Below, piece by piece: positions 1 through 8,929 of a DNA stretch of 64,000 bases (the first letter of the stretch is position 1; the number at the start of each line of letters is the position of its first letter). A program made the position numbers and the translations under genes. The notes under the pieces were generated by a model. It did not search any database. It had not been told where the DNA came from and was given only the letters and a program-made list of their open reading frames with translations. The DNA comes from Planctomycetota bacterium (GTDB lineage Bacteria > Planctomycetota > UBA1135 > UBA2386): positions 1 to 64,000 of the forward strand of contig JAEUHR010000038.1 of NCBI GenBank assembly GCA_016794425.1, in the 5' to 3' direction.

Positions 1-492
1 GCCCCGGCGCGGCCCACGGCGCCGCCGTCCGGCCCGCCGCGCGACGCCGCCGACCTGCGCGCGCGCACGCTGGCGCTGCTGCAGGACCGCGCGCTGCTGC
101 AGGCGTCGGTCGAGCAGTGCCGGTTCGACGGGCCCGACGCGAACGGCCGGGTCGTCGTCACGCTGCAGAGCGAGCGCAAGCTGCACCACGACCGCCTGGC
201 GTCGCCGGTGATCCAGCAGGAGCTGACGCAGGTCGTGCGCACCGCCGCGGCGGCCGACGTGCAGGTCGAGTTCCGCTTCGGCGGCGCCGGCGCGGCGCCC
301 GCCGCGGGCGGCAAGCCCCAGCCGCAGGCTGCGCCCGGTCCCGCCGCTGTGCGCGTCGTCGAAGCGTTCCGCGGCCGCATCGTGCAGGTCAACCCGGACG
401 ACCGCCCGCGCCGCGCCCCGGCGCCGGGTGGTGACGAGCCGACCGACGAGGCGACCGACGGGCCGCCGCCGCCGGTGGCCGCCGACGACTGA
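1..492 (+). CDS. dnaX: DNA polymerase III subunit gamma/tau, C-terminal part (5' end outside window)
   Basis: The reading frame is open from base 1 and ends at TGA 490-492, so only about 163 C-terminal residues are present. They comprise a Pro/Ala-rich linker, a compact alpha/beta segment of about 100 residues (with RALLQASVEQCRF near its start) and an acidic Pro-rich tail. The phrase GRIVQVN close to the end is typical of clamp-loader gamma/tau C-termini as I remember them. The AAA+ core that would prove the call is missing. Support comes from context: ybaB and recR, the classic partners of dnaX, lie downstream on the same strand, but 8 kb away. It could be another protein with a similar C-terminus. 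Confidence 0.6.
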   Translation, partial: APARPTAPPSGPPRDAADLRARTLALLQDRALLQASVEQCRFDGPDANGRVVVTLQSERKLHHDRLASPVIQQELTQVVRTAAAADVQVEFRFGGAGAAPAAGGKPQPQAAPGPAAVRVVEAFRGRIVQVNPDDRPRRAPAPGGDEPTDEATDGPPPPVAADD

Positions 493-516
493 AGGGCGGC
501 GCCGCGGCCGCGGCGG

Positions 517-1017
517 TCAGCCCGCGCGTTCGCGGAAGAACGCGACCAGGTCCATGCCGGCCGGCGCCGCGGCGCCGAGCTGGCGCAGCAGCGTCGTGAT
601 CTGGCCGCGGTGGTAGCTGCCGTGGTTGACCACGTGCTGCAGCATCTGCTCGTAGGTCAGCGTCGCCAGCTGGCCGTTGAAGGCCGGATACGTCAGCGAT
701 CGCGCGAGCCCGGCCTGGTCGAGCCCGTGCACGAACGCGTGGCAGTCGGGGTCGAGCTTCGCCCAGGCCGCGCGCAGCGCGCCGAGGTCCACGAACTGCG
801 TCGCCGGCGGCAGCCCGCGCGGCGTGCCGCCGCGCCAGCGCGACAGCCAGACCTCGTCGGCGCCGTAGAGGTGCGCGACCGTGTCGTGCACGGAGCCGAA
901 GCTGCTGCCCATGTCGCGCCGGTATTGCTCCGGCGTCAGCGCGGCGACCGCGGCGAGCGCCCGTTCGCGAGCCCAGACGTGGTAGGCGAGGAGCTGCCGT
1001 GCTTCGCTCGGGGTCAT
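517..1017 (-). CDS. DinB-family protein (DUF664/DUF1572-like four-helix bundle)
   Basis: The product has 166 residues, normal for the DinB/YfiT metal-binding four-helix-bundle superfamily. The expected His ligands are visible: one in SVHDTVAHL (about residue 45) and a pair in HVVNHGSYHRGQ near the C-terminus. Relatives act as thiol-dependent transferases or are damage-inducible proteins of unknown role, so the substrate cannot be named. It lies 40 bp downstream of the carboxypeptidase-regulatory-like gene on the same strand and may be co-transcribed with it. It converges on dnaX with only 24 bp between the stops. Confidence 0.8.
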   Translation of the reverse strand: MTPSEARQLLAYHVWARERALAAVAALTPEQYRRDMGSSFGSVHDTVAHLYGADEVWLSRWRGGTPRGLPPATQFVDLGALRAAWAKLDPDCHAFVHGLDQAGLARSLTYPAFNGQLATLTYEQMLQHVVNHGSYHRGQITTLLRQLGAAAPAGMDLVAFFRERAG

Positions 1018-1057
1018 GCGGTCGGTGTAGCGCTTCGGCCGCCGACCGTCGAGCGCG

Positions 1058-3556
1058 TCACTGCACGCGCGGCCGGGCCTCGAGCACCGTCGTGCCGGTG
1101 TCGTCGAGCGCCTCGATCGGGCCGACCCGAAGCTCGCGGTCGGCGGTCTGCACCAGCAGATCGAACGGTTCGCACGGCGGCTGCGTGATCGTGACCACGC
1201 CGTGCGCGTCGGTCGCCAGCGCGCCGGGCCGGTAGTAGCCGAGCATCGCGTCGATGCGGACGCGGGCGTTCGCGACCGGCGCGGCCGTGGCGTCGAGCAC
1301 GCGCACCTTCGCCGTGCGCGTGCGCGCGGCCAGCGTGCGCCGTTCGTCGCCGCCGGGGCTCGCGGCCCAACGCAGCGGCAGCGCGACGTTGGTCCAGCCC
1401 GGGCCCGGCTGCGCTGGGAACGCCACCGACACGACGAACTCGCCGGGCGGCAGCAGCGTGCGGAAGCGGCCGTCGGCGTCGGCGACCGCGCGCACCAGCG
1501 AGCGCGGCCGTTCGCGCGTGAACGTCAGCTGCACGCGCGGCCACGGCGCGCCGTCCAGCGTCACTTCGCCGGACGCGCTGGCCGGCAGTGCGCCGTCGAT
1601 CGCGAACGTGTGCTTGCTGGTGCCGCCCGCCACGACGACGTCGCCGAGCGGCAGCGGGTAGCTGCCGGTGTGTTCGTCGCTGCAGCGCAGCGGCGCCGAC
1701 AGCCGCACGGTCCACGTGCCGGCCGGCAGACCCTCGAGCGCGAACGTGCCGTCGGCGGCGACCGCGGTGCGGGCGCCGGTCGTGTCGCCCTGCACGGCGG
1801 CGACTTCGATCGCGGCATCGGTGCCGCCGGCCGCCGCCCGCAGCCGGGCGAGCGCGGCGGGCGGGTCGCAGCGGCCGACGATGCGGCCGGCGGCGGCGAC
1901 GACGATCTGCGCGGTGGAGCCGCGGCCGCGCATCGCGACCGGCACCACCTGCGGCAGGTGCAGCGCGCCGCGCACGCGCAGGTGCCAGTCGCCGTCGGGC
2001 AGCGGCAGCGACGCGCGGCCGTTCGCGTCGGTCGTCGCGGTCGCCACGACGATGCCCGGTTGCCGCGTCAGGTCGTCCGCGCCGGCGGTGGCCAACAGCG
2101 GCAGGTGCGCACCAGCGGCCGGTGGTTCGCCGAGCAGCGCCAGCACCACCTCGACGCGCGAGCCGGCGACCGGTGCGCCGCCGCCGTCTTCGACGACGAC
2201 CGTCAGATCCTCGGCCTGGCCGAGCACGACCGGCAGTTCGCGCGGCGCGATGCCCTGGTCGACGGCGAAGTAGACCGGCGCGCTCGGCGGGCCGCCGTCG
2301 CGCGGGCGTGCGAGCACGACGTAGCTGCCGCTGGCGAGCCGCGGCACGGCGGTGCGGCCGTCGGCGCGGCCGCGGCTGCGCACCTCGCGCGCCACGGTGC
2401 TGCGGCCGAGCCGCAGCAGGAACGCGTCGAGATCGGCGACCGGCGCGCCGGTCCGATCGCGCGCGACCAGCGTCGTCGCCGCGTAACGGCGCATCACGAC
2501 GCGCACGTCACCGGCGCCCCAGCGCGTGATCGGCTGCTCGCTCGCGAGCTCCAGTTCGTTCGCCGGGTCGTGCACGAACAACCGCACGTCGCGGTCGCCG
2601 GTGTTGGTGAACTGGCCGCTGCGGTGCAGCACGAACGTGCCGTCCTGGCGCGTGCGCGCGCTGCCGGTGGCGCCGTCGCCGTTGGCACGCAGGTCCAGCC
2701 GCGCCAGCGGCGCGCCGTCGGTGTCGACGATGCTGCCGCGGATCGACGTCGTCAGGTCCGGCGTCGCGGTGACGACGCGCACGAAGTGGCGGTCGACGCC
2801 GGCCGGCACGTGCACGTTGCGCGGCTCGATCAGGCCGCCGGCGTGGTTGGCCATCGCGTACCAGTCGCCGGTCGGCAGCGGCTCCGCGAAGCGGAAGCGG
2901 CCGTCGGCGCCGCTCTCGGCGGTCGCGAACGTGCGCGGCGCGAAGCCGGGCATCTCCGGCTTCACGACGGCCAGCAGCACTTCGGCACCCTCGACCGGCA
3001 CGCCGCGGTCGGTGACGACCTCGCCTTCGACGATCGTTGCCGCGAGCAAGCGCACGTCGCCGACGTCGACGTCGACGGCGTGCGGCCGTTCGGCGCGCCA
3101 GCGCCCGGTCATCGGCGCGAAGCCAGGGGCCGCGATCGTCGCCGCAACCTCGTCGCGGCACGCGGTCGGGACTTCGAAGCGGCCGTCGGTCGCGCTGGTC
3201 GCGGTCGCCAGCACCGGGGCGCGGTCGCGCGCGGCAGCGCGTTCGCCGGCGTCGTGCAGCGTGACCGTCGCGCCGGCGATCGGCGTGCCGTCGGCGTCGG
3301 CGAGGCAGCGCCCACGGAGCCGGAACGTCGCTGGCGCGGCCGGCGCCGTCGTGCCCGCGGCCGGCGCCGCGTCGGTGCGATCGACGGTGGGCGTCGTCGC
3401 GGCTCCGTGCGGCGCTGCGGTCGGCGGCGGCGCCGTCGACACCGACGGCGGCGGCGCCGACTCGGCGGGCGGCCCCAGCGCCCAGGCCGCCAGCGCCAGC
3501 GCGGCGGACACGACGACGGCGAGCGGGAGGCGGCGGTGGTTCACGGCGGGAGCCAT
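1058..3556 (-). CDS. Secreted or membrane-anchored carboxypeptidase-regulatory-like repeat protein
   Basis: The product has 832 residues. An N-terminal hydrophobic segment (about residues 10-28) acts as a signal or anchor and is followed by a Pro/Ala/Thr-rich linker to about residue 75. The rest is a string of roughly seven beta-sandwich repeats of the CarboxypepD_reg type, recognised by recurring phrases such as DGTPIAGATVTL, RGVPVEGAEVLL, DGAPLARLDLRA and GAPVAGSRVEVV, each followed by a DGRF or DGTF turn. No catalytic motif is visible, so a structural or adhesive extracytoplasmic role is likely. A second, shorter protein of the same kind lies at 54664-56013. It sits between the FG-GAP gene and DinB on the same strand. 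Confidence 0.75.
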   Translation of the reverse strand: MAPAVNHRRLPLAVVVSAALALAAWALGPPAESAPPPSVSTAPPPTAAPHGAATTPTVDRTDAAPAAGTTAPAAPATFRLRGRCLADADGTPIAGATVTLHDAGERAAARDRAPVLATATSATDGRFEVPTACRDEVAATIAAPGFAPMTGRWRAERPHAVDVDVGDVRLLAATIVEGEVVTDRGVPVEGAEVLLAVVKPEMPGFAPRTFATAESGADGRFRFAEPLPTGDWYAMANHAGGLIEPRNVHVPAGVDRHFVRVVTATPDLTTSIRGSIVDTDGAPLARLDLRANGDGATGSARTRQDGTFVLHRSGQFTNTGDRDVRLFVHDPANELELASEQPITRWGAGDVRVVMRRYAATTLVARDRTGAPVADLDAFLLRLGRSTVAREVRSRGRADGRTAVPRLASGSYVVLARPRDGGPPSAPVYFAVDQGIAPRELPVVLGQAEDLTVVVEDGGGAPVAGSRVEVVLALLGEPPAAGAHLPLLATAGADDLTRQPGIVVATATTDANGRASLPLPDGDWHLRVRGALHLPQVVPVAMRGRGSTAQIVVAAAGRIVGRCDPPAALARLRAAAGGTDAAIEVAAVQGDTTGARTAVAADGTFALEGLPAGTWTVRLSAPLRCSDEHTGSYPLPLGDVVVAGGTSKHTFAIDGALPASASGEVTLDGAPWPRVQLTFTRERPRSLVRAVADADGRFRTLLPPGEFVVSVAFPAQPGPGWTNVALPLRWAASPGGDERRTLAARTRTAKVRVLDATAAPVANARVRIDAMLGYYRPGALATDAHGVVTITQPPCEPFDLLVQTADRELRVGPIEALDDTGTTVLEARPRVQ

Positions 3557-3664
3557 CCGCCAGGCCCTACGGGCCGGTCGGCCACGGTGCGAGATCGCGC
3601 CGCGTGCCGGTGCGCCGGGCCACGCGCCGCGGCTCTGTGGACGCCGCCGCCTGCGGCGACCCGG

Positions 3665-5521
3665 TCATGGGAAGACGGCGTGGAAGGAGACGAGGCTGCT
3701 CGGCAGCGGCAGCTGGTCCAGGCCCAACACGATCCCCGAACCGCCGACGCCGTAGGCCGTCGTGCCCGTGCCGACGACGACCTCGAGGCCCTGGCTCAGC
3801 TGCAGCGGATCCTGCGGAAACAGCTCGGGACTGAACATCGCGACCTGAGCGAACACGTGCAGACCCACGAGGTCGGGCACGAGGATCGTCGGCATGCCGG
3901 TGCCCGCGATCGGCGCCCAGATGTGGACGTCCACGAGCAGGCGATCGACCCCGTCGATCGGAACGTCCGCCGGCGCCAGCCCCAGCATCAGCAGTCCGGC
4001 GACGACGTTGATTTCGACGGTCATCGTCGTCGTGTGCTGGGCCCCGTCGGTGGCCGTGAACAGCATCGTGTGGCGCCCGATGTCGTCGCCGCCCGGTGTC
4101 CAGCAGAAGACCGTCGTGATCGACGGGGTCGATCCTGCTGCAGCCGCGGGGAGGGGCAGGGAGAACAAACCGTCTGCCGGCTGTCCGCTCACCGACAGCG
4201 ACAAGGGTAGACCCGTGCAGCTGACGTCGCGGGCCGAGACCGGCACGGACACCGCCGAACCTGCAAACACCGTGATCTCGGCTGCCGGCAGTTCGTCGAG
4301 CCACGGTTCGATGTCGTGTTCGAAGACGCGAATCGAGCCGCTGACCGGAAACGGCACGGACAGCGGGTCCAGCGAAGACCCGGCAACCAGGTCGGTGGCG
4401 CCGTTGCCATCCGTGTCGGCCAGGCTGCACGCCGTGCCCATCCAATCACCGGGTCCGCCGAAGCGGGAGAACAGCAATCCCCCGGTTCGGCCCGAGAACA
4501 CGTCGATCCGACCCGCCGAGGATCCGCCGGTCGCGTCGCCAGGACCACCCGCAGCGAAGTCCGGATACCCGTCGCGGTCGACGTCGCCGCCGCCGGCGAC
4601 CGACCAGCCCAGGGACGTGTTGAAGCCATAACCGAGCTTCGTGAACAGGATCGAGCCAGTGGCGCCCGAGATCACGAACACGGCGCCGGAGGCGATGCCT
4701 GGGCCCCCATTCGAATTCGGGGTGCCGACCAGAAGGTCGGGCCGGCCGTCGCGATCGATGTCGCCCGCGGCAGCGAGCGCGATGCCGACTGTGTTGGCTG
4801 CGAACGGCGCTGCGACAGTGCGCAGGATCGAACCGTCGAAGCCGGAGTAGATCGTGACAAGGCCTGCTGGACCGGGCCCGATCGCGAAGTCCGCACACCA
4901 GTCACCGTTGACGTCGCCGCAGCGCCCGACGGCGCGCGCACTGGTCGAATACGCGTAGATGGTCGACCCGGTAGCGCCCGAAACCACGCGGGCGTAGGTG
5001 TCGCTGAGACCGCCGACGATCAGATCCCCGGCGCCGTCGCCGTCGACGTCGCCGAGCCCTGCCATGTAGCCGCCGAACCACGGGAGCTGCGTCGACCCGG
5101 CCAGCGCCCGGAGCAAGCGGCCGGACGCCCCGGAGTAGAGGCGGACCACGCCGGTCGAGTTGTTCTCGTACGGCGCCGACACGGCGAAGTCGTCGACCCC
5201 GTCGAAGTCGATGTCGTCGACGCAGTCGCAGACCGTGCCGAACCTGGACCCGGCCACTCCCGTCAGCACGTGCACCAGAGTGCCATCGCGGACCGAGCGG
5301 ACGAAGGCGGTGGGTGGCACGGCCATCGGTGCTCCTGAGATGATGTCCACGGTGCCGTCGCCGTCGAAGTCACCGATGGCCAGGTCGTCGCCGTAGCGGC
5401 AGGCGCCGGCGAGGCACTGTGACACGCCGGCAATGCCGAAGGCCGCGCGCTCGCAGCTCTGGGCGCCGAGTGAGATCGTGAAGGCGCAGACGAAGCTGGC
5501 CCGGAGCAAGGCGGTGTGCAT
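3665..5521 (-). CDS. Secreted FG-GAP/VCBS repeat (integrin-alpha-like beta-propeller) protein
   Basis: The product has 618 residues and a signal peptide (about residues 1-20, ending LGAQS). About seven FG-GAP blades follow, each with a calcium-loop motif of the form DxDxDGxxD: DFDGDGTVD, DIDFDGVDD, DVDGDGAGD, DVNGDWCAD, DIDRDGRPD, DVDRDGYPD and DTDGNGATD. A cadherin/Ig-like stretch (about residues 405-500) and a C-terminal domain containing GLHVFAQVA complete it. That last domain recurs in the neighbouring di-haem protein. The product is probably a calcium-stabilised cell-surface protein. Third codon positions look less GC-saturated than in neighbours, which may reflect different history. Confidence 0.85.
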   Translation of the reverse strand: MHTALLRASFVCAFTISLGAQSCERAAFGIAGVSQCLAGACRYGDDLAIGDFDGDGTVDIISGAPMAVPPTAFVRSVRDGTLVHVLTGVAGSRFGTVCDCVDDIDFDGVDDFAVSAPYENNSTGVVRLYSGASGRLLRALAGSTQLPWFGGYMAGLGDVDGDGAGDLIVGGLSDTYARVVSGATGSTIYAYSTSARAVGRCGDVNGDWCADFAIGPGPAGLVTIYSGFDGSILRTVAAPFAANTVGIALAAAGDIDRDGRPDLLVGTPNSNGGPGIASGAVFVISGATGSILFTKLGYGFNTSLGWSVAGGGDVDRDGYPDFAAGGPGDATGGSSAGRIDVFSGRTGGLLFSRFGGPGDWMGTACSLADTDGNGATDLVAGSSLDPLSVPFPVSGSIRVFEHDIEPWLDELPAAEITVFAGSAVSVPVSARDVSCTGLPLSLSVSGQPADGLFSLPLPAAAAGSTPSITTVFCWTPGGDDIGRHTMLFTATDGAQHTTTMTVEINVVAGLLMLGLAPADVPIDGVDRLLVDVHIWAPIAGTGMPTILVPDLVGLHVFAQVAMFSPELFPQDPLQLSQGLEVVVGTGTTAYGVGGSGIVLGLDQLPLPSSLVSFHAVFP

Positions 5522-5710
5522 GGTGAGAACCGAGGCAGCGTGGCGAGGCCGCGAGGGCGAGGTCGCGCGAGGTTACTGCGCGGGCCGCGACAGCCGATAG
5601 TCCCGACCGGGTGCCGGTGCGTGCCACCGCGCTGGTTGGCCGGCCGCCGGCCACGCGGTTTGACAGGTCTGTCGGCCCAGGGGATCCTCGCCGGTCGTCG
5701 CCGCCCGCCG

Positions 5711-8488
5711 ATGCCCATGCCCTACAACCTCGCCCTCGCCGCCGCTGCGGCGTCCCTGTCGTGCGCCGTGGCGGCGCAGGCCGTCGCGAACTTCGAATCG
5801 GGGCCGGTGGCGCCGCTGCGGCTCGCGGCCGACGGTTCGCGGCTGTTCGTCGCCGACACCGTCGCCGGCCGGCTCAGCGTGTTCGACCTGACGGTGCCGC
5901 AGGCGCCGTTCCTGGTCGCCGAGATCCCGGTCGGCCTCGACCCGGTGTCGGTGCAGCCGCGCACGCGCGACGAGGTCTGGGTCGTCAACCTGCTGTCGGA
6001 CAGCGTCAGCGTCGTCAGCGTGCCGGAACGGCGCGTGGTCGCGACGCTGCGCGTGGTCGACGAGCCGAGCGACGTCGTGTTCGCCGGCGGCAAGGCGTTC
6101 GTCAGCGCGGCGACCACCGACGAGGTCGAGGTGTTCGACGCGGCGACGCACCAGGCGCTCGGCACGATCCCGCTGTTCGGCAAGGACCCGCGCGCGCTGG
6201 CGGTCGCCGCCGACGGCACGCGCGTCTACGCGGTCGTGCAGCGCAGCGGCAACGGCACCACCGTGCTGCCGGCCGGCGTGCAGGCGCCGCCGCCGCCGTG
6301 GAACACGTCGCTGCCGGCAGCGCCGGCGCAGGGCATCGTCGTGCGCGCCGACGATCCGGCGTGGGCGCCGCAGATCCCGTACACGCTGCCCGACAACGAC
6401 GTCGCCGAGATCGACGTCGCGACCCAGGCCGTCGTGCGCTGGTTCCGCGGCGTCGGCACCACCAACACCGCGATCGCGGTGCACCCGGCGACCGGCGAGC
6501 TGTGGGTCGCGAACACCGAGGCGCGCAACCTGGTGCGCTTCGAGCCGAACCTGCGCGGCCACGCGATCGACAGCCGCGTCACGCGCATCACGACCGGGCC
6601 GGTGCCGGTGGTGACGCCGTTCGACCTCAACTCGGGGCTCGACTACTCGCAGCTGCCGAACCCGGCCGCGCTCGCCACGGCGCTGGCCGAGCCGTTCGGC
6701 CTGGCGCTGGACGCCGCGGCCGGCCGCCTCTACGTCGCCGCGCACGGCACCGACCGCATCGGCGTGCTCGACCTCGCCGGCAACGTGCTGGCGCGCATCG
6801 AGGCCGGTAGCACGCCGGGCGCGACCGTCGACCCGCGGCAGAAGCGCGGCCCGCGCGCGCTGGCGCTGCACCCGACCGCGAACCTGCTCTACGTGCTGAA
6901 CCGGCTCAGCGACACGCTGCTGGTCGTCGACCGCACGACGCACGCGGTCGTGCGCGAACTGCCGATTGCGACCTGGGACCCGCTGCCGGCGGTGGTGCGG
7001 CAGGGGCGCAAGTTCCTCTACGACGCGAAGCTGTCGGGCAACGGCACGATGTCGTGCGCCGCCTGCCACGTCGACGGCGACACCGACGGTCTGGCGTGGG
7101 ACCTCGGCGACCCGGCCGGTGTGCTGGAGCCGCCGCCGCCGCAGCCGTTCCCGTTCAACCTCGGCCTGACGATGTTCCATCCGATGAAGGGACCGATGAC
7201 GACGCAGACGCTGCGCGGCATCGACGGCACCGGCGTGCTGCACTGGCGCGGCGACCGCACCGACTTCCAGGCGTTCAACGGCGCGTTCGCCTCGCTGCTC
7301 GGCGGCACGGCGCTGGCGGCCGGCGACATGGACGACTTCGCCGCCGCGGTCGCGACGGTGCGCCATCCGCCGAACCCGAACCAGCTGCTCGACCGCTCGC
7401 TGCGCACGGCGCCGGCCGGCAACAACGAGGCGGCCGGGCGCGCCGCGTTCCTGCAGAACGTCGTCACCGGCTCGCCGGTGATGGGCAACTGCGCGTCGTG
7501 CCACGCGCTGCCGGTCGGCACGTTCGGCCTCGTGATCAACGGGCCGACGATCCAGGAGCCGCAGCAGTTCAAGATCCCGCAGCTGCGCAACCTCTACCGC
7601 AAGGTCGGCTTCGAGCGCGCCGCGGCGCCGCAGAAGAGCGGCTTCGGTTTCCTGCACGACGGCGCGATCGACACGCTGGCGACATTCTTCGCGCAGCCGG
7701 TGTTCAACCCGTGGCCGTCGGCGACCAAGGACGACCTGGTGACGTTCCTGCTCGCGTTCGACACCGGCACGGCGCCGGCGGTCGGCTACCAGTTCCACCT
7801 GACCGCGGCCACGGCCGGCAGCCCGCAGGTCGCCGCCGACCTCGCGCTGGTCACCGCGCGGGCGGCCGCCGGCGACCTCGAACTGATCGCGCACGGCGTC
7901 GTCGACGGCCGGCTCGGTGGTCTGCTCTACGCGCCGGCCACCGGCCTGTGGACCGCGGATCGCACCGGCGCGGGCCCGTGGACCACGGCGCAACTGCAGA
8001 GCAAGGCGCTCGCCGCGGCCGCGAGCCTCGTGCTGACGGCGGTGGCGCCCGGCACCGGCCAGCGCAAAGCGCTCGACCGCGACGGCGACGGCGTGCGCGA
8101 TGGCGACCAGGCCGGCAGCAGCTACGGCACCGCGACCGCTGGCTGCGCCGGCGAACCGCGCCTGTTCGCCAACAGCGAGCCGCGGCGCGGCAACCTGCAG
8201 TTCGGCTACGCGATGGCGAACGCGCCGGCGAACTCGTTCGGCGTGCTCGGCCTCGCGCTGGCGCCGTCGGCGCTGCCGGTGCTCGGCTTCACGCTGCTGG
8301 TCGACCCGGCGACGCTGGTGATCCTCGGCACCGCCAGCAGTCCGACCGGCGACGCCCAGTTCGCCTGGCCGATCCTGACCACCGAGACGCTGGGCCTGCA
8401 CGTGTTCGCGCAGGTCGCCTGGCTCGACGCCTGCGCGCCCGAGCTGTTCAGCGCCTCGGCCGGCTTCGAGTTCACGGTCGTGCCGTGA
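5711..8488 (+). CDS. Secreted YVTN-type beta-propeller protein with two c-type haem motifs
   Basis: I start at ATG 5711, where the signal peptide MPMPYNLALAAAAASLSCAV begins; another ATG lies two codons on. Residues 25-430 form YncE/YVTN-like propeller blades (LFVADTVAGRLSVFDL, VWVVNLLSDSVSVV, LYVAAHGTDRIGVLDL). Two c-type haem sites follow, CAACH (about residue 450) and CASCH (about residue 597), in a region like the cytochrome c peroxidase/MauG-type domain seen behind such propellers. The C-terminus carries the GLHVFAQVA domain shared with the FG-GAP protein. It is probably an exported redox or surface protein; the electron partner is unknown. It diverges from the FG-GAP gene over 189 bp. 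Confidence 0.8.
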   Translation: MPMPYNLALAAAAASLSCAVAAQAVANFESGPVAPLRLAADGSRLFVADTVAGRLSVFDLTVPQAPFLVAEIPVGLDPVSVQPRTRDEVWVVNLLSDSVSVVSVPERRVVATLRVVDEPSDVVFAGGKAFVSAATTDEVEVFDAATHQALGTIPLFGKDPRALAVAADGTRVYAVVQRSGNGTTVLPAGVQAPPPPWNTSLPAAPAQGIVVRADDPAWAPQIPYTLPDNDVAEIDVATQAVVRWFRGVGTTNTAIAVHPATGELWVANTEARNLVRFEPNLRGHAIDSRVTRITTGPVPVVTPFDLNSGLDYSQLPNPAALATALAEPFGLALDAAAGRLYVAAHGTDRIGVLDLAGNVLARIEAGSTPGATVDPRQKRGPRALALHPTANLLYVLNRLSDTLLVVDRTTHAVVRELPIATWDPLPAVVRQGRKFLYDAKLSGNGTMSCAACHVDGDTDGLAWDLGDPAGVLEPPPPQPFPFNLGLTMFHPMKGPMTTQTLRGIDGTGVLHWRGDRTDFQAFNGAFASLLGGTALAAGDMDDFAAAVATVRHPPNPNQLLDRSLRTAPAGNNEAAGRAAFLQNVVTGSPVMGNCASCHALPVGTFGLVINGPTIQEPQQFKIPQLRNLYRKVGFERAAAPQKSGFGFLHDGAIDTLATFFAQPVFNPWPSATKDDLVTFLLAFDTGTAPAVGYQFHLTAATAGSPQVAADLALVTARAAAGDLELIAHGVVDGRLGGLLYAPATGLWTADRTGAGPWTTAQLQSKALAAAASLVLTAVAPGTGQRKALDRDGDGVRDGDQAGSSYGTATAGCAGEPRLFANSEPRRGNLQFGYAMANAPANSFGVLGLALAPSALPVLGFTLLVDPATLVILGTASSPTGDAQFAWPILTTETLGLHVFAQVAWLDACAPELFSASAGFEFTVVP

Positions 8489-8541
8489 AGGGTGGATGCC
8501 GGGCGCCCGTCCCGGCATGATCGCCCTTTTGCGAGGGAACG

Positions 8542-8868
8542 ATGGCCTCCGGATTCGGTGACATGCAGAGCCTGCTGAAGCAGGCGCAAGAGATGCAGCG
8601 GCGCATGCAGGACGCACAGCGCTCGCTCGGCGAACGCATTCTCGAAGGCTCCGCCGGCGGCGGCGTCGTCAAGGCGTACGTGAACGGCAACCAGGAACTG
8701 CAGGCGGTCAAGATCGAACGCGCCGCGGTCGACCCGAGCGACGTCGAGACGCTCGAGGATCTGGTCACGATCGCGGTCAAGCAGGCGCTGCAGGCCGCGA
8801 AGGAGCTGCGCGACCGTGAGATGAGCAAGGTCACCGGCGGCATGAACCTGCCGGGGATGGGCTTCTGA
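8542..8868 (+). CDS. ybaB: YbaB/EbfC-family nucleoid-associated protein
   Basis: The product has 108 residues, the usual family length. YbaB/EbfC proteins are small dimeric DNA-binding proteins. The family pattern is clear: an N-terminal amphipathic helix (SLLKQAQEMQRRMQDAQ), a central strand region with GSAGGGVVKAYVNG, then DLVTIAVKQALQAAKEL and a Met/Gly-rich tail. ATG 8542 is preceded by GAGGG at a suitable distance. It is followed 61 bp later by recR, the conserved ybaB-recR pairing that links DNA organisation to recombinational repair. dnaX, normally the gene before it, is displaced 8 kb upstream. Confidence 0.93.
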   Translation: MASGFGDMQSLLKQAQEMQRRMQDAQRSLGERILEGSAGGGVVKAYVNGNQELQAVKIERAAVDPSDVETLEDLVTIAVKQALQAAKELRDREMSKVTGGMNLPGMGF

Positions 8869-8929
8869 GGTCGGAGCGGCCGGAGCCGGACGCGCCCGCG
8901 TCCGCCGCCGCTCCCGAGTCGAGCTTGCC

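Noticed and set aside
1202..4210. 1002-codon plus-strand frame opposite the carboxypeptidase-regulatory-like and FG-GAP genes
   Set aside because: Same reason: antisense to domain-bearing genes, with no recognisable fold or start context.
5573..8617. 1014-codon minus-strand frame opposite the di-haem protein gene
   Set aside because: It is the antisense shadow of a convincing gene with haem motifs and a signal peptide; its own product is low-complexity Arg/His/Ala.
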